Part shown: in pieces, positions 1 to 7,027 of the stretch | Layout: each line of letters begins with the position of its first letter | How positions within the stretch are numbered: the stretch's first letter is position 1 | Assembly: GCA_003354225.1 (NCBI GenBank) | Contig: PIVH01000120.1 | Location: 1-7,776, forward strand | Reading direction: 5' to 3' | DNA length: 7,776 nucleotides | From: Globobulimina sp. | Lineage: Eukaryota; Foraminifera; Rotaliida | Program-made: the position numbers and the translations under genes | The notes under the pieces: model-generated | The model's input: only the letters and a program-made list of their open reading frames with translations | Databases searched by the model: none | Told to the model about the DNA's origin: nothing

Positions 1-279
1 GCATGATAATAATGATATATTTATTTTATAGTTTTTTGTTCTTTGTTTTTGTTTATATACTTTTATATACATATATTCCACTTTCTTTTTACTGTTTATC
101 TCCACAATGTACATATAGATTGGTCTACTAATTATAATTTGCATTGGGTTTCATTCCTTTTTCACTTTTTGATTTTTTCTCTATATATTTGATGCATCTT
201 ATTCTTTCTTTCTAGTAGTTCCAATCAAATTATTTTATTTCTCTTCCAACAAAGTTTTTTCTGATTTGCATTTTTCACT
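1..279 (+). promoter_or_regulatory. 5' flank and leader of the first gene
   Basis: This stretch is very T-rich and contains no convincing reading frame. A TATATATTT box lies at 182-190, about 90 bases before the ATG at 280. It is followed by a pyrimidine-rich leader (roughly 200-275). The ATG at 280 is the first good start, with G at +4. Promoter function is inferred from position and composition only. Confidence 0.35.
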
Positions 280-1347
280 ATGGCACAGCCAGTGGATGAA
301 GATAACGACACACAGATGTCTGCTCAACAAGAAACAACAAACAACGCATCAAACCCAAACAATAATAACTCAAATACCCATGCAGACAACAACGAAGATA
401 ACACAACTGCAGTCACTACAAACAGTACGGACAACAAAGCTGAGGAAGAGAAAAAAGTAGAAAGTCCCAGCACAAACTATAGGGTGAACCCATTGGAATT
501 AATGCAATCCACAATGTATGAATTCGTTAATGAAATGTCAGCCGCTGACATCAAAGCCACCGACTTATATCAAGCGCACATTCAACGACAACAACATTTA
601 ATGAATGCATTTGTAGCCGATTCCTTACGTTTAATGCACGAATTTAACACATCATTGCATCCCATACATAATATACTATGCAAATTAAAACAACCATTGC
701 AAGACGTACTACTTAGTTCAGTTTGAAACTATGCTTTTTCCACCGCACATTCGCAAAGATGTAATATAATAAAAATACAATTCACAGACCAATTTATATC
801 GATACCCTGTGACAGTTTGGACGAAATCACCAAAAAACAGACCCAAACCAAATATAATAAGAGCTGGGGTGTCTCGCCCGTGACACATAAATTTAACCAA
901 CGACATAAAATCTCGCAACATCCACATTTACAATATATGGACTTGGGCGCTGTCATAAAATCGTTAAAAAGTAGCATTCAAAAACCAGCAAACGAGAATA
1001 ATGAGGATATTGACAGTGAAATGCGCGACAAAGTGGACGAGAATGAGTTATATACAAAGGCTGTGTTAGAATTCATATCCAATCCAAACAACATCACCTC
1101 ATCGCAGACGGATTTGGTACTGAAGTTTTTTAAGACTGCCCACGCAGAACAACAGAGATTGGAAATAAAACAACAAGAAAAACTCGCCAAATTGCAGCAG
1201 AAACAAAGGGAAAAAGAGCAACGAGAGAGCGGTGCAGCGATGTTACTGTCGATTGTGACATGGCTGACTGAAGACGCTGCCATGGTCATCATGGTCTGTT
1301 ATAACGCCTTTATATCCTCGCACAGTGCCGCATTTTTTGAGAATTAA
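280..1347 (+). CDS. Asn-rich / coiled-coil protein of unknown function, frame interrupted by one TGA (probable intron)
   Basis: I do not recognise this protein. From the ATG at 280 the frame codes an Asn/Thr/Gln-rich low-complexity N-terminus (about residues 15-60). A helical, Met/His-containing segment follows (residues 65-148), and then a TGA at 724-726. The same frame is open again from 727 to TAA at 1345-1347. That second part has an acidic-helical region and a Lys/Gln/Glu-rich coiled coil near 1140-1230, and it ends in a hydrophobic stretch that could be a membrane segment or buried helix. Because both halves share a frame and look coding, I treat them as one gene with an intron covering the TGA. 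Alternatives are two genes, the second starting at ATG 937 (136 residues), TGA readthrough, or a recent nonsense mutation. The next ORF starts 22 bases after the stop, so this could even be the 5' part of a longer transcript. Coding status is fairly sure, the joined structure is not, and function is unknown. Confidence 0.6.
706..840 (+). other. candidate intron spanning the in-frame TGA at 724-726
   Basis: The TGA could be removed by a phase-0 intron from GTACTA at 706 to AACAG ending at 840 (135 nt). Its donor resembles the GTA-type donors of the other introns in the window. A second option is 716-787 (72 nt, phase 1, donor GTTCAG, acceptor TTCACAG). Both rejoin the downstream frame correctly. 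Neither is strong enough to prefer firmly without transcripts. Confidence 0.3.
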
Positions 1348-1369
1348 TCTGAATACATATACATAGGAA

Positions 1370-3019
1370 ATGAAGTCGGATAACATCGAGCAAGCCATAG
1401 ATTACTGCATGAATACGGAGCAAATGAGCGTTTATACGGAGGTGAAACAGTGGAAAGACAAACACCCAAAACGCGCCATCTCCAACGATGTGGATATAGA
1501 TATGCACAAACAGGGGAACTATGCGTCGGTGCGCTCCGACATCGACAAGCGAGTCATGAATCGCAGTGCGACCACCGGCGAGACCAAAGCCGTGACCTTT
1601 CGCTGTATCTCCATTTCCGACGACGGCGTGATGACTTTGCAGGCCATCTTAGACCGCAATAACATCCCTTTGGACCCGATCACAGCGAAACTGTTCTTCC
1701 TATCCATTACCGACTTGATGCACTATGAAGGAGTCCGTGTCGAACACGAAGAGAGTGTGCTATGTGCACAAAATGAGCGGGTATTGTCCATCGTGTTTCA
1801 AGTGGTGAAAAACAACGCAAATAATGTCTACAATGACATGTATGATATGGTCTCCTCTCATTTATCCAATTATGGCGGCGGTGGTGGTATTGGTGGAGGC
1901 CATGGCGGTGTTCGTCGCCATCGATATCACGACAAGGCGACAGAATTTGTGCCCATTCAATTTGCGCCGCGATGCAGAGACTTAGAGTATGAGTGGGAGT
2001 TTGAGGACAAAACGCCGCCAAATAATTCCTGTTTGAAGTCCGTGAAGCACCGCATGGACGGCGCTGTGCTATTTCGTGGCATCTATGACGATGGATCGAG
2101 TTTGCATTTGTTTGGTTCGTCGGTGGAACAACCCATTGATATTTATACGCAAATTCTGGATGATGTGACGCATAACATTTTGTGCATTATTTTTGAGAAT
2201 GATTTGCGTGACAATGTGGTGGTGGATGTGCGTAATATTTCATTTACGGAGCAGACTTTGGAGGATGTAGTCGAGCAAAGTAAAGCTGATTTCATTCAGC
2301 AGGATGCGGCTGGCAATAAGATATCGTATCGGATTATCGTCAAAGACGGCAAAATTATTGGCGTTTTGACTAAATTTGGCAATGCGATTCGTGAGATGGC
2401 GTACATTGAACATGGATGGATCTGCGAAGGTGAATTGGTTTGTATTCCGTCGAGGAAAATGCTGGGAATTATTAAGTGTGTACCAACGGGTTTGATTGTG
2501 ACGAATGATCCGAATAAAAATATCAGTAAAAAAAGGATAAAATATGCCAAGAATGTGCATAGTAAAATATTTCGGAAACATTGTGCGGATTTGGACGGAT
2601 TTGTGGATGTTGACATTGTGAAAGAAGGTGGGAATTGGCGAGAGATCGATAATCCGCTATGTCAATCCTTTGCAGTGACGGATATTAAACAGTGTTCCGA
2701 CAATGATCGGAATGAATTTATTAAATATAAGCAAACCAATCAGGTAAATATTACGGATGAAATTGAGAATTTGATGGAAAATGTCGAAAATGATTTTGAT
2801 TTAATTAAAAATAAAAACGATAAAGGAAATAAGTCGGATTTATTGAACAAAACAACAAATAATGTCAAGCAAATCCAAGAGTTGTTGTCGAATTTTAAAA
2901 ATAGGAAATCAAATTTGAATGAAAATGAAACTAAATTTATGGCCAAAGTAAATGATAACATTCAAAGATATAATCGAGAAATACGTGCATTGCGATTTGA
3001 GGTGAAAATGAATCAATAA
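1370..3019 (+). CDS. 549-residue protein of unknown function with Gly-rich hinge and C-terminal coiled coil
   Basis: This is a long uninterrupted frame from ATG 1370 to TAA 3017-3019, and the clearest single-exon coding region here. I recognise no family. Residues 1-165 look globular. A Gly-rich hinge (residues 169-180), followed by a basic/His patch, separates them from a second globular region (about 195-445) with alternating hydrophobic strands. The last 90 residues (460-549) are Asn/Lys/Glu-rich and look like a coiled coil. There is no signal peptide or clear membrane segment. Base composition falls from about 58% GC (1561-1620) to 20% (2881-2940) within the gene. The start is only 22 bases after the upstream TAA, and the TAG directly before the frame (1364-1366) could serve as a splice acceptor, so this may be the last exon of a larger gene. 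Coding is confident; function is unknown. Confidence 0.85.
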   Translation: MKSDNIEQAIDYCMNTEQMSVYTEVKQWKDKHPKRAISNDVDIDMHKQGNYASVRSDIDKRVMNRSATTGETKAVTFRCISISDDGVMTLQAILDRNNIPLDPITAKLFFLSITDLMHYEGVRVEHEESVLCAQNERVLSIVFQVVKNNANNVYNDMYDMVSSHLSNYGGGGGIGGGHGGVRRHRYHDKATEFVPIQFAPRCRDLEYEWEFEDKTPPNNSCLKSVKHRMDGAVLFRGIYDDGSSLHLFGSSVEQPIDIYTQILDDVTHNILCIIFENDLRDNVVVDVRNISFTEQTLEDVVEQSKADFIQQDAAGNKISYRIIVKDGKIIGVLTKFGNAIREMAYIEHGWICEGELVCIPSRKMLGIIKCVPTGLIVTNDPNKNISKKRIKYAKNVHSKIFRKHCADLDGFVDVDIVKEGGNWREIDNPLCQSFAVTDIKQCSDNDRNEFIKYKQTNQVNITDEIENLMENVENDFDLIKNKNDKGNKSDLLNKTTNNVKQIQELLSNFKNRKSNLNENETKFMAKVNDNIQRYNREIRALRFEVKMNQ

Positions 3020-3232
3020 TTTTATTTATTTATTTTTTCTTCTACTTTTTCCATTTGAAAAGCACCATTTTTTTGCATCTTTATGCATGCAAATTATTGT
3101 GGGAGATTTATAGAGATATCTTTTTTCATTATATATCTGAAATTCCTTTAACGGATATACTTTTCGTCTAAGTTATTAAGGTGAAAGTTGGTACTGACAT
3201 TTAACAAAATATAATCTTTACATTTTGTGAGA
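3020..3232 (+). promoter_or_regulatory. short intergenic spacer with TATA-like box
   Basis: The spacer is AT-rich with no frame. TATATAT at 3130-3136 lies about 97 bases before the GTPase ATG, a spacing similar to that of the box before the first gene. A TGCATGCA palindrome at 3084-3091 is noted but not interpreted. The T-rich start of the spacer probably belongs to the 3' UTR of the upstream gene. Confidence 0.3.
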
Positions 3233-4103
3233 ATGCTCTCTAATAAACAGTACTACGCACATTTGCCAAGTATTCGATTGTTAATTATCGGAGATTCAGG
3301 TGTGGGTAAAACCTCATTGGTCTCTAGAATAACACGAGATAAATTCCCATCAAATCTTAAATGGACACAACAAGCAAACAGCGACATTATGGTAAGTTTT
3401 TTTATTTATACATTACTAAAAATAAAATAAAATCAAATCACAAAAGATGCATATTTGTGGTCATCAATCCTATTTTATTGAATTCATTGATGTTTCTGGA
3501 TTAATATCAAGTAAAATGGCGCGATCTGTGTATTATAAGAAAATGGATGGAATTGTACTGGTATTTGATACAAATAATAAAAAATCTTATTTGAATGCAA
3601 AAAAATGGATAAAAGAATATCATTCTTCAAATCAATTGAATAATAATGATACTCCAAAATCAAAATCGATATCATTTTTTCCACAAATAATCATTGGATC
3701 GAATAATACCAAGAATGCAGGCTTAAAATCTCCAATATCTATATTTATGATTGGAAATAAAACAGATTTACATTCAGAATATAAAATAAATCATATGTTA
3801 GCAAATGAATTTGATTGCAGCAAAGATTTTGGATATGATTATACATTCATGTCCGCATTAATTGTATTGAAATATCAAAGAGAATCAATCAATAAATTTA
3901 AAAAATATTTAAATTGTATAATCACAAAAATTGAACAACTTAAAACAAAACATTTAAACAAAATGTCTATTACAACCACTGTTGATCACAACAACTGCAA
4001 TGAGAATAATAATGATAACAACAATTTGAATGCGACAAATAACAAAACATCGAATACGAACGCAATAACATCGCTGAAAAGCAAACTCTTTTCGTTTTGG
4101 TAG
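3233..4103 (+). CDS. RABL3: RABL3-like small GTPase, two exons (3233-3391, 3447-4103)
   Basis: Joining the exons gives 271 residues of a Ras-superfamily GTPase. The P-loop GDSGVGKT is at residues 20-27, and a switch-I Thr follows Trp at 44-45. The G3 motif is DVSG at 68-71, G4 is NKTD at 157-160, and a G5-like MSAL is at 188-191. The text after G3, with a hydrophobic strand and then TNNKKS, matches RABL3 best. As in RABL3, the usual catalytic Gln after DxxG is absent (here Leu), a long loop precedes G4, and there is no C-terminal prenylation Cys. RABL3 proteins are described as atypical dimeric GTPases linked to prenylation and cell growth in animals; a similar role here is only inferred. The first in-frame ATG is 3233, with an in-frame TAA at 3212-3214. 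The tail is Asn-rich (about 180-260), and a different 3' end is possible (see 4043-4264). I am sure of a small GTPase and fairly sure of the RABL3 subfamily. Confidence 0.85.
3392..3446 (+). other. spliceosomal intron in the RABL3-like gene
   Basis: This is a 55-nt, AT-rich intron with donor ATG|GTAAGT and acceptor CAAAAG|ATG, in phase 0. Left unspliced, the frame stops shortly after 3391. Removing it joins the P-loop/switch-I half to the DVSG half at the position expected from RABL3. It is the best-supported intron in the window. Confidence 0.85.
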
Positions 4104-4264
4104 ATTTCTCAGATTTGACAAAATTTCATATTGTGGTGATCGATCAACTGCAAAAGTTGAAATCCGAAAAAAAGATTTTTTTAAGCTTTAATCTTAGTAA
4201 AATAAAAGCTCATTCAGCATCAGAATTACATTCATCATCAGACGATCCTATGTTGATTGCAATC
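4043..4264 (+). other. second-frame coding-like stretch at the GTPase 3' end (possible extra exon)
   Basis: In a frame different from the GTPase exon, sequence is open from 4043 to TAA at 4262-4264. After 4100 it reads like protein: a hydrophobic strand, a Lys/Gln helix, then a Ser/His/Asp tail. It has no early ATG. A splice from GTAGAT at 4100 to AATCTTAG ending at 4197 (98 nt, phase 2) would remove the TAG at 4101 and append a Ser-rich tail of about 20 residues. Alternatively it is 3' UTR that is open by chance, or a +2 frameshift relic. The donor is only moderate. Confidence 0.3.
4201..4206 (+). terminator. candidate polyadenylation signal AATAAA
   Basis: AATAAA lies about 98 bases after the GTPase TAG at 4101-4103. 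In an AT-rich genome this hexamer is common by chance, and it falls inside the open second frame, so it supports that exon only if that exon is not real. Confidence 0.2.
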
Positions 4265-4525
4265 TAAAAAAAACTGAAAAACAATGTGGTTGGATACAAA
4301 ATGCATTGGTGATTGCAGTCATTTTAAAACAATTAAATAATATTAAGATATCAACGTGGTACATTTCATTTGCAATAATGTATTTAGTGTGTATTTAATT
4401 AGTGAAAATGTAGAAATTAAAGTCAAACAGCAATAATATAAAAAAGCAGCGAAACAAAACCAGGCAACTGGAAAAATCAACAAATTCCAGGACACAATTC
4501 ATATCACAAATAAATTAACAAACAA
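4265..4525. other. intergenic stretch between convergent genes
   Basis: This A-rich spacer lies between the convergent 3' ends of the GTPase and the minus-strand gene. I see only a tiny ORF at 4284-4340 (18 codons, two Cys) with no support. On the minus strand the frame of the neighbouring gene remains free of TAA/TAG after its TGA for about 60 codons. Confidence 0.4.
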
Positions 4526-6005
4526 TCAAATGGCAAAAGCACAAAGAATTTGAACGAAAAACCAACCAAAAATGATAGCAATTACTAATTTAATAAACTT
4601 TTGATTATGCGCATCTTTCTCGAATAATATTGCCGGAAATAATACTGCTGAATATGTTACACCATTATGTTGAACATTACATACTTTTGTAAATCTATAT
4701 TCATTGTTATTTGCCCAGTCTGTATTTATTCTGCCAGCTGAACCATAACCGCCTGTTTTATTTATTCCACTAAACATTTTTTGTATTTGTTTCACGTCAC
4801 TTTGTTCAGCATTTGCTTTAATATTCAAATCAATGCCACCACAAAATGAATAAGACTTTGTTTCTTTAATTAAATAATTTCCATCATTTCTTTCAGAACA
4901 TTTTTCAGCTTTTTTCTGAATGGAAGCTAATGAAAACGTTATGTTATTATCAAGTAACTCTTGTTTTTGTTTGTTGCAAACTTCTTTTACCATATCAATA
5001 TCAAACGGAATATTGTTAATATATGCAAATTTTGCTAATGATAATGCACAATAAACAGCTTCTAATCTTTGCAAAAACAAACTGCGTTGCTGTATAATAT
5101 GCATATATGTATTTACATGATTTACAAATTCTGTTAATTGCTTATCATTGTTACATTCATCATCGTCGTATAACACACCATCCGATTCAACGTTCATTTT
5201 TCTTACTTTAATTTTAAATTTTATTTTACTAATCAATATTAAATTATTTTCCTCCGAATATTCTTCCGTTTCATCTAAAACAATCCATAATCGATGCCAA
5301 TTGTCCTTTCGATTTGCGCCATTTCTCATCACTTTATCAATATAACTTTGATAATTTGGAATATGCTTTGTAATATTTGGGTGCATATCATATAATAATG
5401 TCTTCAGAAACCAATCAGCGTCAAACATTACTTCGCCTGCTTTCGGCCATCTACGTATGTCATACATCACATTGGTTTGTCACAGAACAGCCACAGTACA
5501 GTCACAGTACCTTAATATTTCCGGATAATATACTTTTTTCAATATAACATTCACGTTTTGCTGGTTTGTATTAATTTTATGAGCTGGGTCTAATGAAAAT
5601 GACACACTCTCTCTGTCACCAGACCCATGAAACATTCTCAAAAAAGTACAAAAATGTTGCCAAACCATTGCAGAATTATCTGATTCTTTTAAAATTGAAC
5701 CATGATCACCATCTGAATCACGTTTAGCAGTGTTTTTGAATAATGTCAAATATCTTTGCAAAAAACTTTTTTTATCATCCCTGTGATTTGAATTAGTAGT
5801 TGTTTTGAATAGTCCTATTAATGTATTATCAGTCTTGCAATGGGGCTTGCAACGCAATTTGCAATGTGGTTGTTATGAATCGTACAGTGGCTGCTCATTA
5901 AATACGTCCTGTTATGAAGGGAATGAATTTGGATATTGTGAGGCCGGTATCTGTTGCTGTGGTGGTGACTGCATTACGACGGCTCCGGTGATGGTTATTA
6001 TTCAT
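4526..6005 (-). CDS. unknown protein with C-terminal membrane anchor, proposed three exons (6005-5906, 5814-5511, 5450-4526)
   Basis: The firm part is two long minus-strand frames, 5872-5480 and 5470-4526, in the same register and separated by one TGA (5482-5480). A 60-nt phase-2 intron (5510-5451) removes that TGA. The 5' frame has no early ATG, but a phase-1 intron (5905-5815) would join it to an upstream exon starting at ATG 6005 with an Asn/His/Arg/Thr-rich N-terminus. The whole is then 442 residues. I do not recognise a family. Visible features are a globular region with Trp/His (about 80-200), an acidic Asp/Asn linker (about 224-238), a helical region (240-320), a conserved-looking Cys-Gly-Gly-Ile-Asp segment (338-342), and a hydrophobic tail (420-442) running to the stop, typical of a tail-anchored membrane protein. 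If exon 1 is wrong, the first in-frame ATG of exon 2 is at 5668-5666. The stop is TGA at 4528-4526. Coding of the two long exons is confident, the gene model moderate, and function unknown. Confidence 0.65.
5451..5510 (-). other. candidate 60-nt intron containing in-frame TGA
   Basis: Read on the minus strand, the donor is TAAG|GTACTG and the acceptor CGTAG|ATGG, in phase 2. The length is a multiple of three, so intron retention keeps frame but meets TGA at 5482-5480. Its size is close to that of the 55-nt GTPase intron, but it is less AT-rich and contains an ACAG-type repeat (5481-5508), which makes it unusual. Confidence 0.45.
5815..5905 (-). other. candidate 91-nt intron joining the proposed first exon
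   Basis: On the minus strand, the donor GGAC|GTATTT and acceptor TTAATAG|GACT share phase 1 and connect the ATG-bearing exon (6005-5906) to the long frame. A TAA at 5875-5873 blocks the long frame farther upstream, so some start such as this is needed. The acceptor lacks a polypyrimidine tract. The plus strand here is also open and Cys-rich, which weakens the call. Confidence 0.35.
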
Positions 6006-6216
6006 ATTCCGAATGGTTAATCATAAGTTGTTTGACACAATATTTACAATTTGTTTTTTATATGAAAAAAAGTATGCAAATTACAGCTGTCAAAACCAAA
6101 AAGTCGGCGTTCATAATTATAAACATTAATTAACAGAAAACAAATAAAATAAAATAAAAAAATAAACAAAGCATTCATTCACAAATAAAAAAACAAGACA
6201 AATTCACATATTCAAC
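6006..6216. promoter_or_regulatory. divergent intergenic promoter region
   Basis: This very AT-rich spacer lies between the proposed minus-strand start (6005) and the plus-strand ATG (6217). TATAAAAAA reads on the minus strand at 6062-6054, about 50 bases before ATG 6005. The plus-strand side is A-rich just before the ATG at 6217, as in many protist leaders. Function is inferred from position. Confidence 0.35.
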
Positions 6217-6462
6217 ATGGGCGCCGCACACGGGAAGTTTGTGAAAAATCCGTGTGATTTGGACAAAAGATGTTGTTGGGACAGTTGGTGTAATGGTGAT
6301 TTGGTAACATACTATTATGAAAGTGGAGGCGATACAAAATGTGTGTGCAAGAATGCGGGCTTTATTGCTCAGCGAAGACTTACAAGCAATCAATTTGATA
6401 TAAAATTACCAGGCGTTTTACCAATGCCAGAACGTAAACCAGAACCGGATCCGGATGAATGA
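6217..6462 (+). CDS. small six-cysteine protein of unknown function
   Basis: This is an 81-residue frame from ATG 6217 (G at +4) to TGA 6460-6462. It carries six cysteines at 13, 19, 20, 25, 42 and 44 (C-x5-CC-x4-C-x16-C-x-C), with two Trp between the second and fourth. Such spacing could hold disulfides or a metal ion; I recognise no named fold. There is no hydrophobic signal peptide, so secretion is not indicated by the visible start. The N-terminus begins Met-Gly, so N-myristoylation is possible, but the following residues fit the consensus poorly. The tail (69-81) is Pro/Glu/Asp-rich. It lies divergent from the minus-strand gene across 211 bases. The composition differs from the flanking A/T tracts, which supports coding. 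The frame stays free of TAA/TAG for 57 codons after the TGA, so a longer product is conceivable. Coding is moderately sure. Confidence 0.55.
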   Translation: MGAAHGKFVKNPCDLDKRCCWDSWCNGDLVTYYYESGGDTKCVCKNAGFIAQRRLTSNQFDIKLPGVLPMPERKPEPDPDE

Positions 6463-6487
6463 TTTTGATGCGGTTTCGTTTCCAAAA

Positions 6488-6582
6488 TTGATGGTGCTTG
6501 TATCGAATATCTATGCAACAGAGAGGCGTTCAATTTGTTGATGGTGCCAGTATGAATATCTCTGTGTCATAGAGGCGTTCAA
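6488..6582. repeat. imperfect tandem repeat, units of 46 and 45 bp
   Basis: Unit 1 is at 6488-6533 and unit 2 at 6538-6582. Both begin TTGATGGTGC and end AGAGGCGTTCAA, with a diverged middle around GAATATCT. Four bases separate them. The one-base length difference puts the copies in different frames, so the repeat is not a protein repeat. Confidence 0.85.
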
Positions 6583-6662
6583 ATAAGAAACGAAGCCATA
6601 CATTCAGATTTTCTTTTAGTGTAATAATTTTCTTTTATGTTTGATAATAATTTTCAATAACC

Positions 6663-6674
6663 ATATATATATAT
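6663..6674. repeat. (AT)6 microsatellite
   Basis: Six AT dinucleotides in a row within AT-rich spacer. It is probably only a simple-sequence tract. Confidence 0.7.
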
Positions 6675-6777
6675 CCAATTACCATATCCATTAATATCAT
6701 CGTTTTGTGTGTGTTCATTGTTCCCTTGCAATTGGGTACTTATCTGTTTAGGAAGACTTGTGAGCTGATATAACAGT

Positions 6778-6876
6778 ATTACAGTTGACATTGCAAGATT
6801 ACAGTTGACATTACATTGATTACAAGATTGCAAAAAAACATTACAAGATTGCAAAAACATTACAACATTACATGAG
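6778..6876. repeat. degenerate tandem array built from ATTACA and TTGCAA words
   Basis: ATTACAGTTGACATT occurs at 6778-6792 and 6798-6812. It is followed by two copies of ATTACAAGATTGCAAAAA (from 6819 and from 6840), then ATTACAAC and ATTACATGAG. Units are about 20 bp and shrink toward the 3' side. It looks like slippage-grown spacer sequence. An antisense frame across it is just a translation of the repeat. Confidence 0.8.
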
Positions 6877-7012
6877 TTAGTAATGAGTTATTTACCAAAC
6901 GCGATATAACTGACTTCTGATAAAATACTAATACTCCCGTATATATAGCAACGTTTTTTTGTTTTTATTTTTTTTTTGTTTTAAGAGCCTCAATTATGAT
7001 AACTTTTTTTTT

Positions 7013-7027
7013 GTTTTCACTGAAAAC
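7013..7027. other. perfect 6-bp hairpin
   Basis: GTTTTC and GAAAAC pair perfectly around a 3-base ACT loop, next to a long T tract at 7003-7012. In bacteria this might be read as a terminator, but here it is weak, AT-rich and far from a gene end, so no function is claimed. Confidence 0.4.

Noticed and set aside
266-460. Plus-strand frame overlapping the first gene's start
   Set aside because: It begins with TTG, and its Gln/Thr-rich product is a shifted reading of the Asn-rich segment of the 280 frame.
718-977. Two overlapping minus-strand frames
   Set aside because: They are antisense to the first gene's middle region, and the plus frame has better coding character and context.
2240-2616. 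Minus-strand frames inside the 549-residue gene
   Set aside because: They are antisense shadows of a continuous 549-codon frame.
5805-6020. Cys-rich plus-strand frame as a gene of its own
   Set aside because: It has no ATG near its start (it opens with TTG), any upstream exon would have to lie antisense within the minus-strand gene, and the minus strand offers an ATG exon here. It is kept as a finding rather than a feature.
6654-6860. Minus-strand 68-codon frame
   Set aside because: Its repeated Cys/Asn/Leu text is only the translation of the ATTACA/TTGCAA array.
7003-7027. Rho-independent terminator-like hairpin with a T tract
   Set aside because: The T tract precedes the stem on this strand, the stem is short and AT-rich, and the organism appears eukaryotic.
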